From assembly GCA_051025295.1 (NCBI GenBank), contig JBMGJV010000021.1: a stretch of DNA of 64,000 nt; one strand, 5' to 3'. The number at the start of each line of letters is the position of its first letter. Within the stretch, counting starts at the first letter, position 1. A model generated the notes under the pieces. It was not told where the DNA came from, did no database searches, and worked only from the letters and a program-made list of their open reading frames with translations. Positions 17,917 to 26,037 of this stretch are shown piece after piece. A program made the position numbers and the translations under genes. This stretch comes from KBS-83 sp051025295 (lineage in GTDB: Bacteria > Acidobacteriota > Terriglobia > Terriglobales > Acidobacteriaceae).

Positions 17917-18971
17917 GCATCCTCGACGACGCAGCCGACACCGCAGGCCACGCCATCAGCGACACAGTGGCCGCCTGGCAGAGCTCCTTCACGCCCCGCC
18001 GCCTGCTGCGCAATCCCCATCTGCAAACACTCGCCGGCAACTTCCTCCCGCGCCGCTCTGTCCTCCCTCCTGCAGACGATGAATTCATCGTCGTGGCGCC
18101 CGCGACCGGCAAGTATCCGCCAAGCCGCGTGCTCTGCCAGAGCCATTGGCAGACTGAGTTCGGTCGTCCCACCGTTTTGCTCATCCATGGTCTTGAGGGA
18201 TCGTCACAGTCACAGTACGTGCGCGGCAACGCGGCCCGCTTCCTCGCCGCCGGATGGAACGTCGTCCGCATGAACATGCGCAACTGCGGCGGCACCGAGC
18301 GCGAGACGCCAACGCTCTATCACTCCGGGCTGTCGCAGGATGTGCAGGCGGTCGTCGACCACTACCGCGCCACCCGCGATGCCAACCGCTGGGCCCTGGT
18401 CGGCTACTCCATGGGTGGCAACCTCGTGCTCAAGCTGGCCGGTGAGCTGGCCTCCGCGGCAAAGCCTCACATCGTTGCTGCCACCGGCGTCTCCCCAGTG
18501 CTCGATCTCGCGCCCTCCTCCGACGCGCTGCACGAGCCCGCCAATCGCGTCTACGAGTGGAAGTTTCTTCGCGGCCTCGTGCGCCGTTATCAGCGCAAGT
18601 GCGAACTCTTCCCCGAGATCTACGATCCCCGGCGCACCCGCGGCATCCGCTCGCTGCGCCAGTTCGACGATCAGGTCATGGCACCCTACTCTGGCTTCAC
18701 TGGCGCCGTCGACTACTACGCTCGCGCCTCCAGTGCGCGCGTCGCCGGCAGCATCGCGATCCCCACGCTCGTGCTGCACGCGCTCGATGACCCGTTCATC
18801 CGCATGCTCCCTGCCACCCGCGCCACCCTGCGCGCGAATCCGAGCGTTCACTTGATCGAGACGCAGCACGGCGGCCACTGCGCCTTCCTCGCGCCCGCCA
18901 CCGCCTACGACGGATACTGGGCAGAGCGGCTGCTCTTCGACTTCCTCACCACGCAAGCCGCCGGAGGCTGA
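17913..18971 (+). CDS. YheT/EMB8-family alpha/beta hydrolase
   Basis: A 352-residue alpha/beta hydrolase of the YheT (COG0429) family. The N-terminal signature RNPHLQTLAGNFLPRR, the oxyanion region LLIHGLEGSS and the nucleophile elbow GYSMGGN near 163-169 are clear. The acid is in LHALDDPFI and the histidine in HGGHCAFL. Members are putative esterases or lipases with unproven physiological substrates. There is no signal peptide. Its ATG overlaps the DUF72 stop and its own stop abuts the ATG of the next gene, so translation is coupled across all three. Confidence 0.92.
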   Translation: MSILDDAADTAGHAISDTVAAWQSSFTPRRLLRNPHLQTLAGNFLPRRSVLPPADDEFIVVAPATGKYPPSRVLCQSHWQTEFGRPTVLLIHGLEGSSQSQYVRGNAARFLAAGWNVVRMNMRNCGGTERETPTLYHSGLSQDVQAVVDHYRATRDANRWALVGYSMGGNLVLKLAGELASAAKPHIVAATGVSPVLDLAPSSDALHEPANRVYEWKFLRGLVRRYQRKCELFPEIYDPRRTRGIRSLRQFDDQVMAPYSGFTGAVDYYARASSARVAGSIAIPTLVLHALDDPFIRMLPATRATLRANPSVHLIETQHGGHCAFLAPATAYDGYWAERLLFDFLTTQAAGG

Positions 18972-19577
18972 ATGGAAACCGACTGGAGTGTCGCCGCAGG
19001 TCCTGACGACCCGATCATCGAGTTGCCTTGGTCCGATGCCGAGAGCGGAACCGCCTGGGTCGACCTCCGCGTTCCGCCGGATCTGCAGGCTCAGCGGATC
19101 GCCGCCCTGCCGGAGGCTCACCGCATCCCCGCGCTCGCCCGCGCACTCGAAGCATGGAACGCCCCGGCTGGCCTGCTGCAAACCACCAAGTGCGATCACT
19201 GGCCGCTCGATGCGGAGGAACTCGCCGACACTGCGGACCTGCTCGACGAAGCCGCCGCGGCGTTTGGCTTCGGCAGCTACATCGATGTGCTCTTCGCGCC
19301 ACCTGCGGCCATGGCAGATTTCCTGCTGCACGAAGAGTGGGCGCGCACCACCGCACGCCGCGCGGCGGCTGCGTCCATCGCGAACGCTCGCATGGAACTC
19401 ATCGTGCGTCCTGCACGCGCCGCAGAGGCTTGGGGTTTCGGCGTGACTGTCTACTGCTACGCGGTCGGGGACATTGAGCAGCAAGCGCTCGCATCCTGGG
19501 CGCAAACGCTTGAAGCCACCGTCCCCCTCCTGATCGCCGCCGCAGACGAGCTTTTGCCGATCGCCAATGGCCTGTGA
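18972..19577 (+). CDS. Unknown protein in operon with YheT-type hydrolase
   Basis: A 201-residue acidic, Ala-rich, soluble protein I do not recognise. No signal peptide or membrane helix is visible. It begins on the base after the hydrolase stop, so it is translationally coupled with it. Conserved-looking stretches are KCDHWPLDAEEL and FGFGSYIDVLF. Its codon bias matches the neighbours, so it is a real gene. The function is open, possibly accessory to the hydrolase. Confidence 0.75.
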   Translation: METDWSVAAGPDDPIIELPWSDAESGTAWVDLRVPPDLQAQRIAALPEAHRIPALARALEAWNAPAGLLQTTKCDHWPLDAEELADTADLLDEAAAAFGFGSYIDVLFAPPAAMADFLLHEEWARTTARRAAAASIANARMELIVRPARAAEAWGFGVTVYCYAVGDIEQQALASWAQTLEATVPLLIAAADELLPIANGL

Positions 19578-19588
19578 GCAGCCGGCGC

Positions 19589-19594
19589 TACAAT
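19589..19594 (+). promoter_or_regulatory. -10 box of tRNA-Arg (TACAAT)
   Basis: TACAAT 19 bases before the tRNA 5' end, followed by ATCGC; the hexamer is identical to those before tRNA-Pro and tRNA-His. Confidence 0.45.
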
Positions 19595-19613
19595 ATCGCG
19601 AGGCTCCCGGTGC

Positions 19614-19690
19614 GGGCGAGTAGCTCAATTGGATAGAGCATCAGCCTTCTAAGCTGACGGTTACAGGTTCGATCCCTGTCTCGCCTACCA
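19614..19690 (+). tRNA. tRNA-Arg (anticodon TCT)
   Basis: A complete cloverleaf: acceptor GGGCGAG with CTCGCCT (one G-U pair), anticodon stem TCAGC/GCTGA around loop CTTCTAA (anticodon TCT at 19648-19650), T-arm CAGG TTCGATC CCTG, discriminator A and encoded CCA. It reads the rare AGA codon. Confidence 0.97.
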
Positions 19691-19705
19691 ACCCTCACAA
19701 CCCAG

Positions 19706-20473
19706 TCACACGCGGCGCACAGAGATCAGCGCAAACATTGCGAGCTTGTCCATCTGCGGCTTGCATAGCGACTCCGCCGCTCGCCACATCGGCGTCGCCA
19801 TCGCCGGCATCAACGTCCGCATCGAGACTCCACCCGAGACGAGATAGCGGAAGGGCATCGTCGGCCGTACCTCTTCAATCTTCAGCGCCGGATGCTCCTC
19901 TTCAAATCGCGCGCGATCCCGCTCGAAGACGATCCACGGCAGTGCTCCGTTCGCCCCCGACAACGGGCCCCCTGCCGGCAGCTCCCACAGCTTCGCCTCC
20001 GGCTCAAATGGCTCGTGATGCAAATGCGTGTAGATCCACCGTGACCACGTTGAAACCCACGGCTCGATCATCACCAGCGCGCCACCGGGCCTCACGCAGC
20101 GAGCCGCCTCCTTGAAGAACGCAGCCACATCCGGAATATGGTGCAGCACGTCCGTCATCACGATCGCGCGCAATGCGCCGCTCGCAAACGGAAGGTCACG
20201 CGCATCTGCGATCAGATCGACTCCCTCGCACGCGAACACCTCCGACGTGATCACATCCGGAACAAACTCCTTGAAGAAACCCGCGCCTGACCCCAGCTCG
20301 AGCACCGCTCCATCGCCAGCCGGCAGCCGGCGAACGATCTGCCCGTACCAGTCCTCGTAAATCGCACGCAGAAATGGCTTGGACAAAATGATGTTGCGCC
20401 GAAGCTCCGTTGTCCCCGGATCATCGATAGATCGGCCACGTGTCAATGGATGTGCCAATATCGAACGGATCAT
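19706..20473 (-). CDS. Class I SAM-dependent methyltransferase
   Basis: A 255-residue methyltransferase. Motif I is AVLELGSGAGFFKEF near 55. The second SAM-binding acidic position is in CEGVDLIADARDLPF, motif post-I/II is AIVMTDVLHHIPDV, and motif III is CVRPGGALVMIEPW. The substrate is unknown. The neighbourhood (FkbM methyltransferase, GT87-like and GT2 glycosyltransferases) suggests glycan or lipid modification. An ATG at 20512 would add 13 residues but has no ribosome-binding site. The ATG at 20473 has AAAGGG just upstream (three-base gap) and is preferred. It is divergent from the FkbM gene. Confidence 0.88.
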   Translation of the reverse strand: MIRSILAHPLTRGRSIDDPGTTELRRNIILSKPFLRAIYEDWYGQIVRRLPAGDGAVLELGSGAGFFKEFVPDVITSEVFACEGVDLIADARDLPFASGALRAIVMTDVLHHIPDVAAFFKEAARCVRPGGALVMIEPWVSTWSRWIYTHLHHEPFEPEAKLWELPAGGPLSGANGALPWIVFERDRARFEEEHPALKIEEVRPTMPFRYLVSGGVSMRTLMPAMATPMWRAAESLCKPQMDKLAMFALISVRRV

Positions 20474-20639
20474 GTGCCCTTTCGCCGTGTCCCAGCGCTG
20501 CCTCCCCACCATGCTAGCGTCGAACGACGAAAGCTGGAACCATCAACGGTGATTCTGCGCCACTCCGCCAGATCCGCCTGAATCCAGCTCAGCCACACTT
20601 GATGCTCGGCACGAACCGGGTTCGAGTAAACTGCGACGC

Positions 20640-21446
20640 ATGGCGATCACTCCTACGCAAGCGCGGACTGTCACCGGCCTCTACTCGCTCGCCCGCCAAT
20701 CGGGCATGCTTGAGAGCACCATCGGGGCACGGCTCTTCAGCGCGTCGTACTTCATGTACAAGCGCTATCTCGAAGACCCGTTCGCAGGGCTCGCCCGCCG
20801 TCACCCTCATCTGTTTCGGAACGGTGACATCCTGGATATCGGCGCCAACATCGGTTACACCGCCGCCCTGTTCGCCGCGTCCGCAGACCCCGATGCGACG
20901 ATCTACGCATTCGAGCCGGAGCCGTTCAACTTTCGCCTGCTCCAGGACAACATCCGCCGCCGCAAGCTGCAGGGTCGCGTCACGACCGTTCAGGCCGCTG
21001 TGGGCAGCGCGGATGGCGAGATCGAGCTCTGGATTAATGAGCATCACCACGCAGATCACCGCATCGCCACCGACCGTCTGCGCACCAGCGAAAATCGCGC
21101 TCAGGACGGATATGTCAGCGTGCCCATCTTCGCCATCGACTCATTCCTAGCGCGGCAGCCTACAGCACGACCGATCACCCTCATCAAGATCGACGTACAA
21201 GGCTACGAATCGCAGGTATGCGCGGGAATGGTGCAGACCGTCGAGAACAACCCGCAAGCCACCATCGCTGTCGAGTACATGCCCGCTGCCATGCAGGATC
21301 TCGGCTACGATCCGCTCTCCCTGCTGAACTGGTTGGAGCAACACCGCTTCAAGCTCTACACCCTCGGCAAGAGCGGCACGCTCTCGGAAGGAGTCAGCGA
21401 TGAACTCACCACGAAGGGTTACGTCGACTTAGTCTGCATCCGCTAA
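20640..21446 (+). CDS. FkbM-family methyltransferase
   Basis: A 268-residue SAM-dependent O-methyltransferase of the FkbM family. The SAM motif DILDIGANIGYTAALF is near 61-76, then the family's IYAFEPEPFNFRLLQDNI and, towards the C-terminus, TLIKIDVQGYESQVCAG. FkbM enzymes methylate sugars or polyketide hydroxyls and are frequent in surface-polysaccharide clusters, which fits the glycosyltransferases that follow. It is transcribed divergently from the other methyltransferase with about 165 bases between starts. The ribosome-binding site is weak. Confidence 0.93.
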   Translation: MAITPTQARTVTGLYSLARQSGMLESTIGARLFSASYFMYKRYLEDPFAGLARRHPHLFRNGDILDIGANIGYTAALFAASADPDATIYAFEPEPFNFRLLQDNIRRRKLQGRVTTVQAAVGSADGEIELWINEHHHADHRIATDRLRTSENRAQDGYVSVPIFAIDSFLARQPTARPITLIKIDVQGYESQVCAGMVQTVENNPQATIAVEYMPAAMQDLGYDPLSLLNWLEQHRFKLYTLGKSGTLSEGVSDELTTKGYVDLVCIR

Positions 21447-21476
21447 CACCGGGCCGTCCCACATGCCCCCGCCCCT

Positions 21477-22877
21477 CTAGGATGGCAGCGCTTCGCCATT
21501 CAACTCATCCACGCGCGCATCCTGGATGCCTGTACGGCTCGCCGCCCACGGTCCCCTGTCTCCATCAAGGTCCGCAAACAGCGTGCTCGGCATCGGGTGC
21601 CGTGCGGCCGTCCATACGATCATCGCCAGAAAGATCGTCTTCACCTGGGCTGCGAAGAGGGCAGACGCCCCAACCTTCAGATAGCCCAGCGGCACAAAGC
21701 AAACCGCACACGAGAAAAGAAACCAGTACGTGGCGCTTCGCGGTAAATACGCTCGGCCAGCCGAGAGATCCGTCACCGCAAAAATCAGGAAAGCTCCCCA
21801 CGCCAGATAGAGATGTACCAGCGTGTATTCATAAGAGACGTATGGCAGCGAGATAGAAATCGCGATGTACGCGATGAACTGGTTCAGCAGCGGCATCTTT
21901 CGCAACCGCAGCCACCAAAGCACGCCAAACCCCAGCGGGGCCGCGATGCTATACAACCGAAGGGAGACCCGGAAAGCCAATGCTTCGGACCAGCCTGCCC
22001 CTCCCAGGTGTAAGAGGTATGCAGCATGGATGAACTGCTTAACAGCCATGAAGCCTGAGTGATCGAACTGCGGCACGGATCGGATCAGAATGTAATGCTC
22101 ACTGAGAAATGCGGCCGCCTTCCCGCTATCCACCAGCTTCTGGTGCAGCGGTGGCCCTAGCCCGACCAGAGCAAGCAACGTGAACACTGCCGTCAGTGCG
22201 ACCGCTGCTGCAAACTTCCCATACCGCCGCTTCGCGACAAACATCAGGAACATTAGACCCGGAAAGATCTTCATCGATGCTGCCGTGCTCCATGCCAGCA
22301 CGGCGAGCCAGTCTCTTCCTCGTAGAAAGGCCATCAGTCCCAACAAAAGCAGTACCCAGATCACTGCCTCGATATTTGCCCGGTCGAACAAGAAATAGAA
22401 AGGAAATGCCAGCAGCAGGGTGAGCCAGACCGCAGCCTCTGCAAGCTGCTGGCCCGACACTCGTTTCACATACAACGAAAACCAGGCGGTAGCCAGAAGA
22501 ACGAAGACAGCAACAAAACCCAGGTAAAGACGCAGCGGATGATCGGATAACTTCCGAAACAGCAGGAATGCATAGATGGACGGAACAGGGTACGGATAAG
22601 GAACCTTCAGATCCGTCCGCGAAAGCATATCCGGCTCGCCGAAGTGGACAACGCGTCTGTCCAGGTCACGATAATCGGAAAATTCAGCCCCATGGCAGCA
22701 GAACAGCACATCATGTGTGCCCGCTTTATGCAGCAGGGACCTGTGTGTCACGACCACGCCTGCAGCAATCAGGCTCAGCACGCAGAGCGTCAGCATGTAG
22801 ACCAGCAGCGCGTTTCTGACCGTCCGCGTCTGTCTCTGTGCAAGTTCTTCCATCGGGGCAGCCAGGCTCGTCTCCAC
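21477..22877 (-). CDS. GT87-like (DUF2029) polytopic glycosyltransferase
   Basis: A 466-residue inner-membrane protein with about ten hydrophobic helices, the pattern of polyprenol-phosphate-dependent GT-C glycosyltransferases (GT87/DUF2029, PimE-like). Family-like points are YPYPVPSIYAFLLF in the first periplasmic region, FYFLFDRANIEAVIWVLLLLG and AASMKIFPGLMFLMFVAKRR. It would transfer a mannose-type sugar from a lipid carrier on the outer face of the inner membrane. The frame begins with GTG at 22877; an ATG at 22853 is an alternative, and neither has a clear Shine-Dalgarno. It is divergent from the methyltransferase-GT2 fusion, whose GT2 half could make the lipid-linked donor. Confidence 0.85.
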   Translation of the reverse strand: METSLAAPMEELAQRQTRTVRNALLVYMLTLCVLSLIAAGVVVTHRSLLHKAGTHDVLFCCHGAEFSDYRDLDRRVVHFGEPDMLSRTDLKVPYPYPVPSIYAFLLFRKLSDHPLRLYLGFVAVFVLLATAWFSLYVKRVSGQQLAEAAVWLTLLLAFPFYFLFDRANIEAVIWVLLLLGLMAFLRGRDWLAVLAWSTAASMKIFPGLMFLMFVAKRRYGKFAAAVALTAVFTLLALVGLGPPLHQKLVDSGKAAAFLSEHYILIRSVPQFDHSGFMAVKQFIHAAYLLHLGGAGWSEALAFRVSLRLYSIAAPLGFGVLWWLRLRKMPLLNQFIAYIAISISLPYVSYEYTLVHLYLAWGAFLIFAVTDLSAGRAYLPRSATYWFLFSCAVCFVPLGYLKVGASALFAAQVKTIFLAMIVWTAARHPMPSTLFADLDGDRGPWAASRTGIQDARVDELNGEALPS

Positions 22878-22999
22878 CTTGATCCAGAGGGGTTGGGATC
22901 ATCCACGCGCGAATGCGTTGAGCTCATCGTCCGCCGGGAGGGGAACACCTTCCGGAATGCCCGATTGACACGCCTGTTTCTGCTGCTAGGCTTTGTGTC

Positions 23000-24472
23000 A
23001 TGCCATCCTCCCAGACCGATTCCCCCGAGTCAACATTCGTCACGCCGACGGACCAGCGCACCTCCTACACAGAGGAACGCCGGCAGTACTGGGATGAGTA
23101 CGGGCGAACATCGCAGCGCTGGAATCGCTACCGCCGCTATTACCGTCAGCGGCTGGCAGAGCTCTTTCGGCTCTCCGTCCCGCCCGGCATGCGAATTCTG
23201 GAGCTTGGCTGTGGCGACGGCGGACTCCTCGCCAGCCTGCGCCCATCGTTTGGACACGGCATCGATCTATCCGCAGAACAGATCGCCGAGGCGCGGGCCG
23301 CCTTTCCAGGACTGCACTTTGAAGTAGCCGATGCAAGCACGATTGAGCTCACCGGCGAGTACGACTTCATCGTCCTCTCGGACCTGCTGAACGACCTCTG
23401 GGACGTCCAGACAGTGCTCGAAAAGATTCGTCCTCACTGCCACGCGGGCACCCGCATTCTCGTCAACTTCTACAGCAAGCTCTGGGAGTGGCCGCGACGC
23501 GTGGCCGAGGCGCTCGGCATCGCCAAGCCGCAGCTGACCCAGAACTGGCTCACCAAAGGCGACATCGAAAACCTGCTCAACCTCTCTGGCTTCGAGGTCA
23601 TACGTACCTCGCCGGAGATCATGTGCCCGTTCCGCATCCCCTTGTTAGCAGGTTTCTGTAACCGCTATCTCGTCAAAATCTGGCCCTTCCAGTGGCTCGG
23701 GCTCACGAATTTCCTCGTGGCGCGTCCCATGCCGGCACTCGAAGTCTCCGCCGAGCCGGTCGTCACCGTCGTGGTGCCCGCACGCAACGAGGCCGGCAAT
23801 ATCGCCGCCATTCTCGACCGCGTCCCACAACTCGGTGCCGGCACCGATCTCATCTTCGTCGAGGGCAATTCCTCCGACGACACCTACGCCCGTATCGAGC
23901 AGGAGATCGCTGCCCGCCCCGGCTGCACCGCGCGCCTCTATAAGCAGACCGGTCGTGGCAAGGGCGACGCCGTCCGCCTCGGCTTCGAGAAAGCCGCAGG
24001 TGACCTGCTCATGATCCTCGATGCCGACCTCACCGTTCCACCCGAGGACCTGCCGCGCTTCTACACAGCCTGGCGTCAGGGCCGCGGCGAGTTCATCAAC
24101 GGCGTCCGCCTCGTCTATCCCATGGAGCAGAAGGCGATGCGCTTCTTCAACCTGCTCGGGAATAAGTTCTTCAGCGTCGCCTTCTCCTGGCTCCTTAGCC
24201 AGAGCGTGAAAGACACCCTCTGCGGAACAAAGGTTCTCAGTAAGTCGCACTACGAAACCATCGCCGCCAACCGCGCCTATTTCGGCGAGATAGATCCCTT
24301 CGGTGACTTCGATCTGCTCTTTGGCGCAGCACGCTACAACCTCAAGATCGTCGGACTCCCCGTGCGTTACCGGGAGCGGAAGTATGGCGAGACCAACATC
24401 CAGCGTTGGAAGCACGGCCTGCTTCTGCTTCGCATGGTCATGCTGGCCTCCCGGCGAATCCGCTTCGTCTAA
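23000..24472 (+). CDS. Bifunctional methyltransferase-GT2 glycosyltransferase fusion
   Basis: A 490-residue two-domain protein. Residues about 30-230 are a class I methyltransferase (motif I ILELGCGDGGLLASL near 66-80, FIVLSDLLNDLWDV near 123). From about 250 a GT-A/GT2 domain of the dolichyl-phosphate-mannose-synthase type begins (VTVVVPARNEAGNIAAIL), with DLIFVEGNSSDDTY, GRGKGDAVRLGFEKA and the metal-binding ILDADLTVPPEDLP. There are no C-terminal membrane helices. A DPM1-like GT2 would make polyprenyl-phosphate-sugar, the donor type used by the neighbouring GT87-like enzyme; that link is inferred. The acceptor of the methyl group is unknown. Confidence 0.9.
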   Translation: MPSSQTDSPESTFVTPTDQRTSYTEERRQYWDEYGRTSQRWNRYRRYYRQRLAELFRLSVPPGMRILELGCGDGGLLASLRPSFGHGIDLSAEQIAEARAAFPGLHFEVADASTIELTGEYDFIVLSDLLNDLWDVQTVLEKIRPHCHAGTRILVNFYSKLWEWPRRVAEALGIAKPQLTQNWLTKGDIENLLNLSGFEVIRTSPEIMCPFRIPLLAGFCNRYLVKIWPFQWLGLTNFLVARPMPALEVSAEPVVTVVVPARNEAGNIAAILDRVPQLGAGTDLIFVEGNSSDDTYARIEQEIAARPGCTARLYKQTGRGKGDAVRLGFEKAAGDLLMILDADLTVPPEDLPRFYTAWRQGRGEFINGVRLVYPMEQKAMRFFNLLGNKFFSVAFSWLLSQSVKDTLCGTKVLSKSHYETIAANRAYFGEIDPFGDFDLLFGAARYNLKIVGLPVRYRERKYGETNIQRWKHGLLLLRMVMLASRRIRFV

Positions 24473-24644
24473 GCCGTCGTTCTTCTCGTACGAGCAGCCC
24501 GGGCCAGACCTGGCGCCCAGCCAGTCGCTCCTCCACGCCTGCCCACCAGTGCGTCTGCTACTCCGATTTGCTCTGAGAACGATCCCGGCTTAGGATGGCG
24601 GAGCTTCTTGTTGGCACCTGCGCAAACGGAGATCCATTCTGCCC

Positions 24645-26003
24645 ATGTCGGACTCGGTCGTGAGCTCGTTTTTCAATCGTCGGCACTTCCTCAAAACAGC
24701 GGCCCTCGCTGCCGCTGCGACCCAGGTTCATCCACTGCTGGCCCAGGAGGCCACAGCCGCCGCCCCGCGCTCTGCGAATGACAACATTCAGCTCGCGCTC
24801 GTCGGCGCCGGCATCCAGGGGCAGCACGACACCGCCATCGCCCTGCAGGTGCCCGGCGTGAAGCTCGTCGCCGCGGCCGATTGCTACGACGGCCGCCTCA
24901 CGCACTGCAAAGAGCTCTGGGGACAGGACGTCTTCACCACGCGCGACTATCGCGAAATCCTCGCCCGCAAGGATGTAGACGCTGTCCTGATCGCCACGCC
25001 GGATCACTGGCACAAGCAGGCCGCGATCGACGCGATGAAGGCAGGCAAGGACGTCTATCTCGAGAAGCCGATGATCCATCTCTACTCCGACGGACCGGAG
25101 ATCATCGAGGCCGCCCGCTCCACCAATCGCGTCCTGCAGGTCGGCAGCCAGCGTGTCAGCTCGATGGTCTACGCGAAGGCGAAGGAACTGCTCGCCGCCG
25201 GTGCCATCGGCAAGCTCAACATGGTCAGCGCCTACTGGGATCGCAACTCCTCCATCGGCGCCTGGAACTACACCGTCCCGCTCGATGCCTCGACCGAAAC
25301 CTGCGACTGGCCGCGCTTCCTCGGCACCGCGCCCAAAATTCCGTTCTCCGCCGAACGCTTCTTCCAGTGGCGCAAATGGAAGGACTACGGCTCCGGCGTC
25401 GCCGGCGATCTCTTCGTCCACCTCTTCAGCGGCACCCACTTCATCACCGGCGCGCACGGGCCAACGCGTGCCATGGCCACCGGCGGCCTGCGCTTCTGGA
25501 AAGACGGACGCGACGCCGACGACGTCATGCTCGCGCTGTTCGACTACCCGGAAGGCTTCAACCTCAGCCTCCACGTCAACTTCGTCGACGGCGGTGAAGA
25601 GAGCGAAGGCTTCCTGTTCACCGGCTCCGAAGGACAGATGCAGATCGCCAACAACACCGTCAAGGTGATGCGCACACCTCCCGAGAAAGAGCCCGGCTTC
25701 ACCGTCTCTACCTTCGCCGAAGCCATGCAGAAAGAGACGATCGCGGCCTATCGCAAGAAGTATCCACTCGAGCATCCGAGCGGCCCGCCGGCGCAAAGCG
25801 TCGAGAGCTTCTCAGCGCCAGAGGACTACTCCGACAGCTTCGACCACTTCCGCAACTTCTTCGCCTCGGTGCGCAGCCGCAAGCCGGTCGTTGAGGATGC
25901 GGTCTTCGGCTTCCGCGCCGCAGGCGCTGCACTGCTCAGCAATCTCAGCATCGAGAAGAAGAGCATGGTCAGCTGGAACCCGGAAACCATGAAGCTGGCC
26001 TGA
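24645..26003 (+). CDS. Tat-exported Gfo/Idh/MocA-family oxidoreductase
   Basis: A 452-residue NAD(P)-dependent sugar dehydrogenase-like protein. The N-terminus carries a twin-arginine signal (NRRHFLK, then AAALAAAATQ, cleavage near LLAQ). The Rossmann domain follows (LALVGAGIQGQHDT near 49, then DAVLIATPDHWHKQ and the EKP signature in LEKPMIHLYSD). The C-terminal alpha/beta domain contains GSGVAGDLFVHLFSGTHF. Tat export fits folding with bound cofactor in the cytoplasm. The substrate is unknown, likely a sugar or inositol. The VCBS-repeat gene follows after 34 bases and probably shares its message. Confidence 0.92.
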   Translation: MSDSVVSSFFNRRHFLKTAALAAAATQVHPLLAQEATAAAPRSANDNIQLALVGAGIQGQHDTAIALQVPGVKLVAAADCYDGRLTHCKELWGQDVFTTRDYREILARKDVDAVLIATPDHWHKQAAIDAMKAGKDVYLEKPMIHLYSDGPEIIEAARSTNRVLQVGSQRVSSMVYAKAKELLAAGAIGKLNMVSAYWDRNSSIGAWNYTVPLDASTETCDWPRFLGTAPKIPFSAERFFQWRKWKDYGSGVAGDLFVHLFSGTHFITGAHGPTRAMATGGLRFWKDGRDADDVMLALFDYPEGFNLSLHVNFVDGGEESEGFLFTGSEGQMQIANNTVKVMRTPPEKEPGFTVSTFAEAMQKETIAAYRKKYPLEHPSGPPAQSVESFSAPEDYSDSFDHFRNFFASVRSRKPVVEDAVFGFRAAGAALLSNLSIEKKSMVSWNPETMKLA

Positions 26004-26037
26004 TCCGCGCTGAACACGTAACAGGAGCCTATACCTT

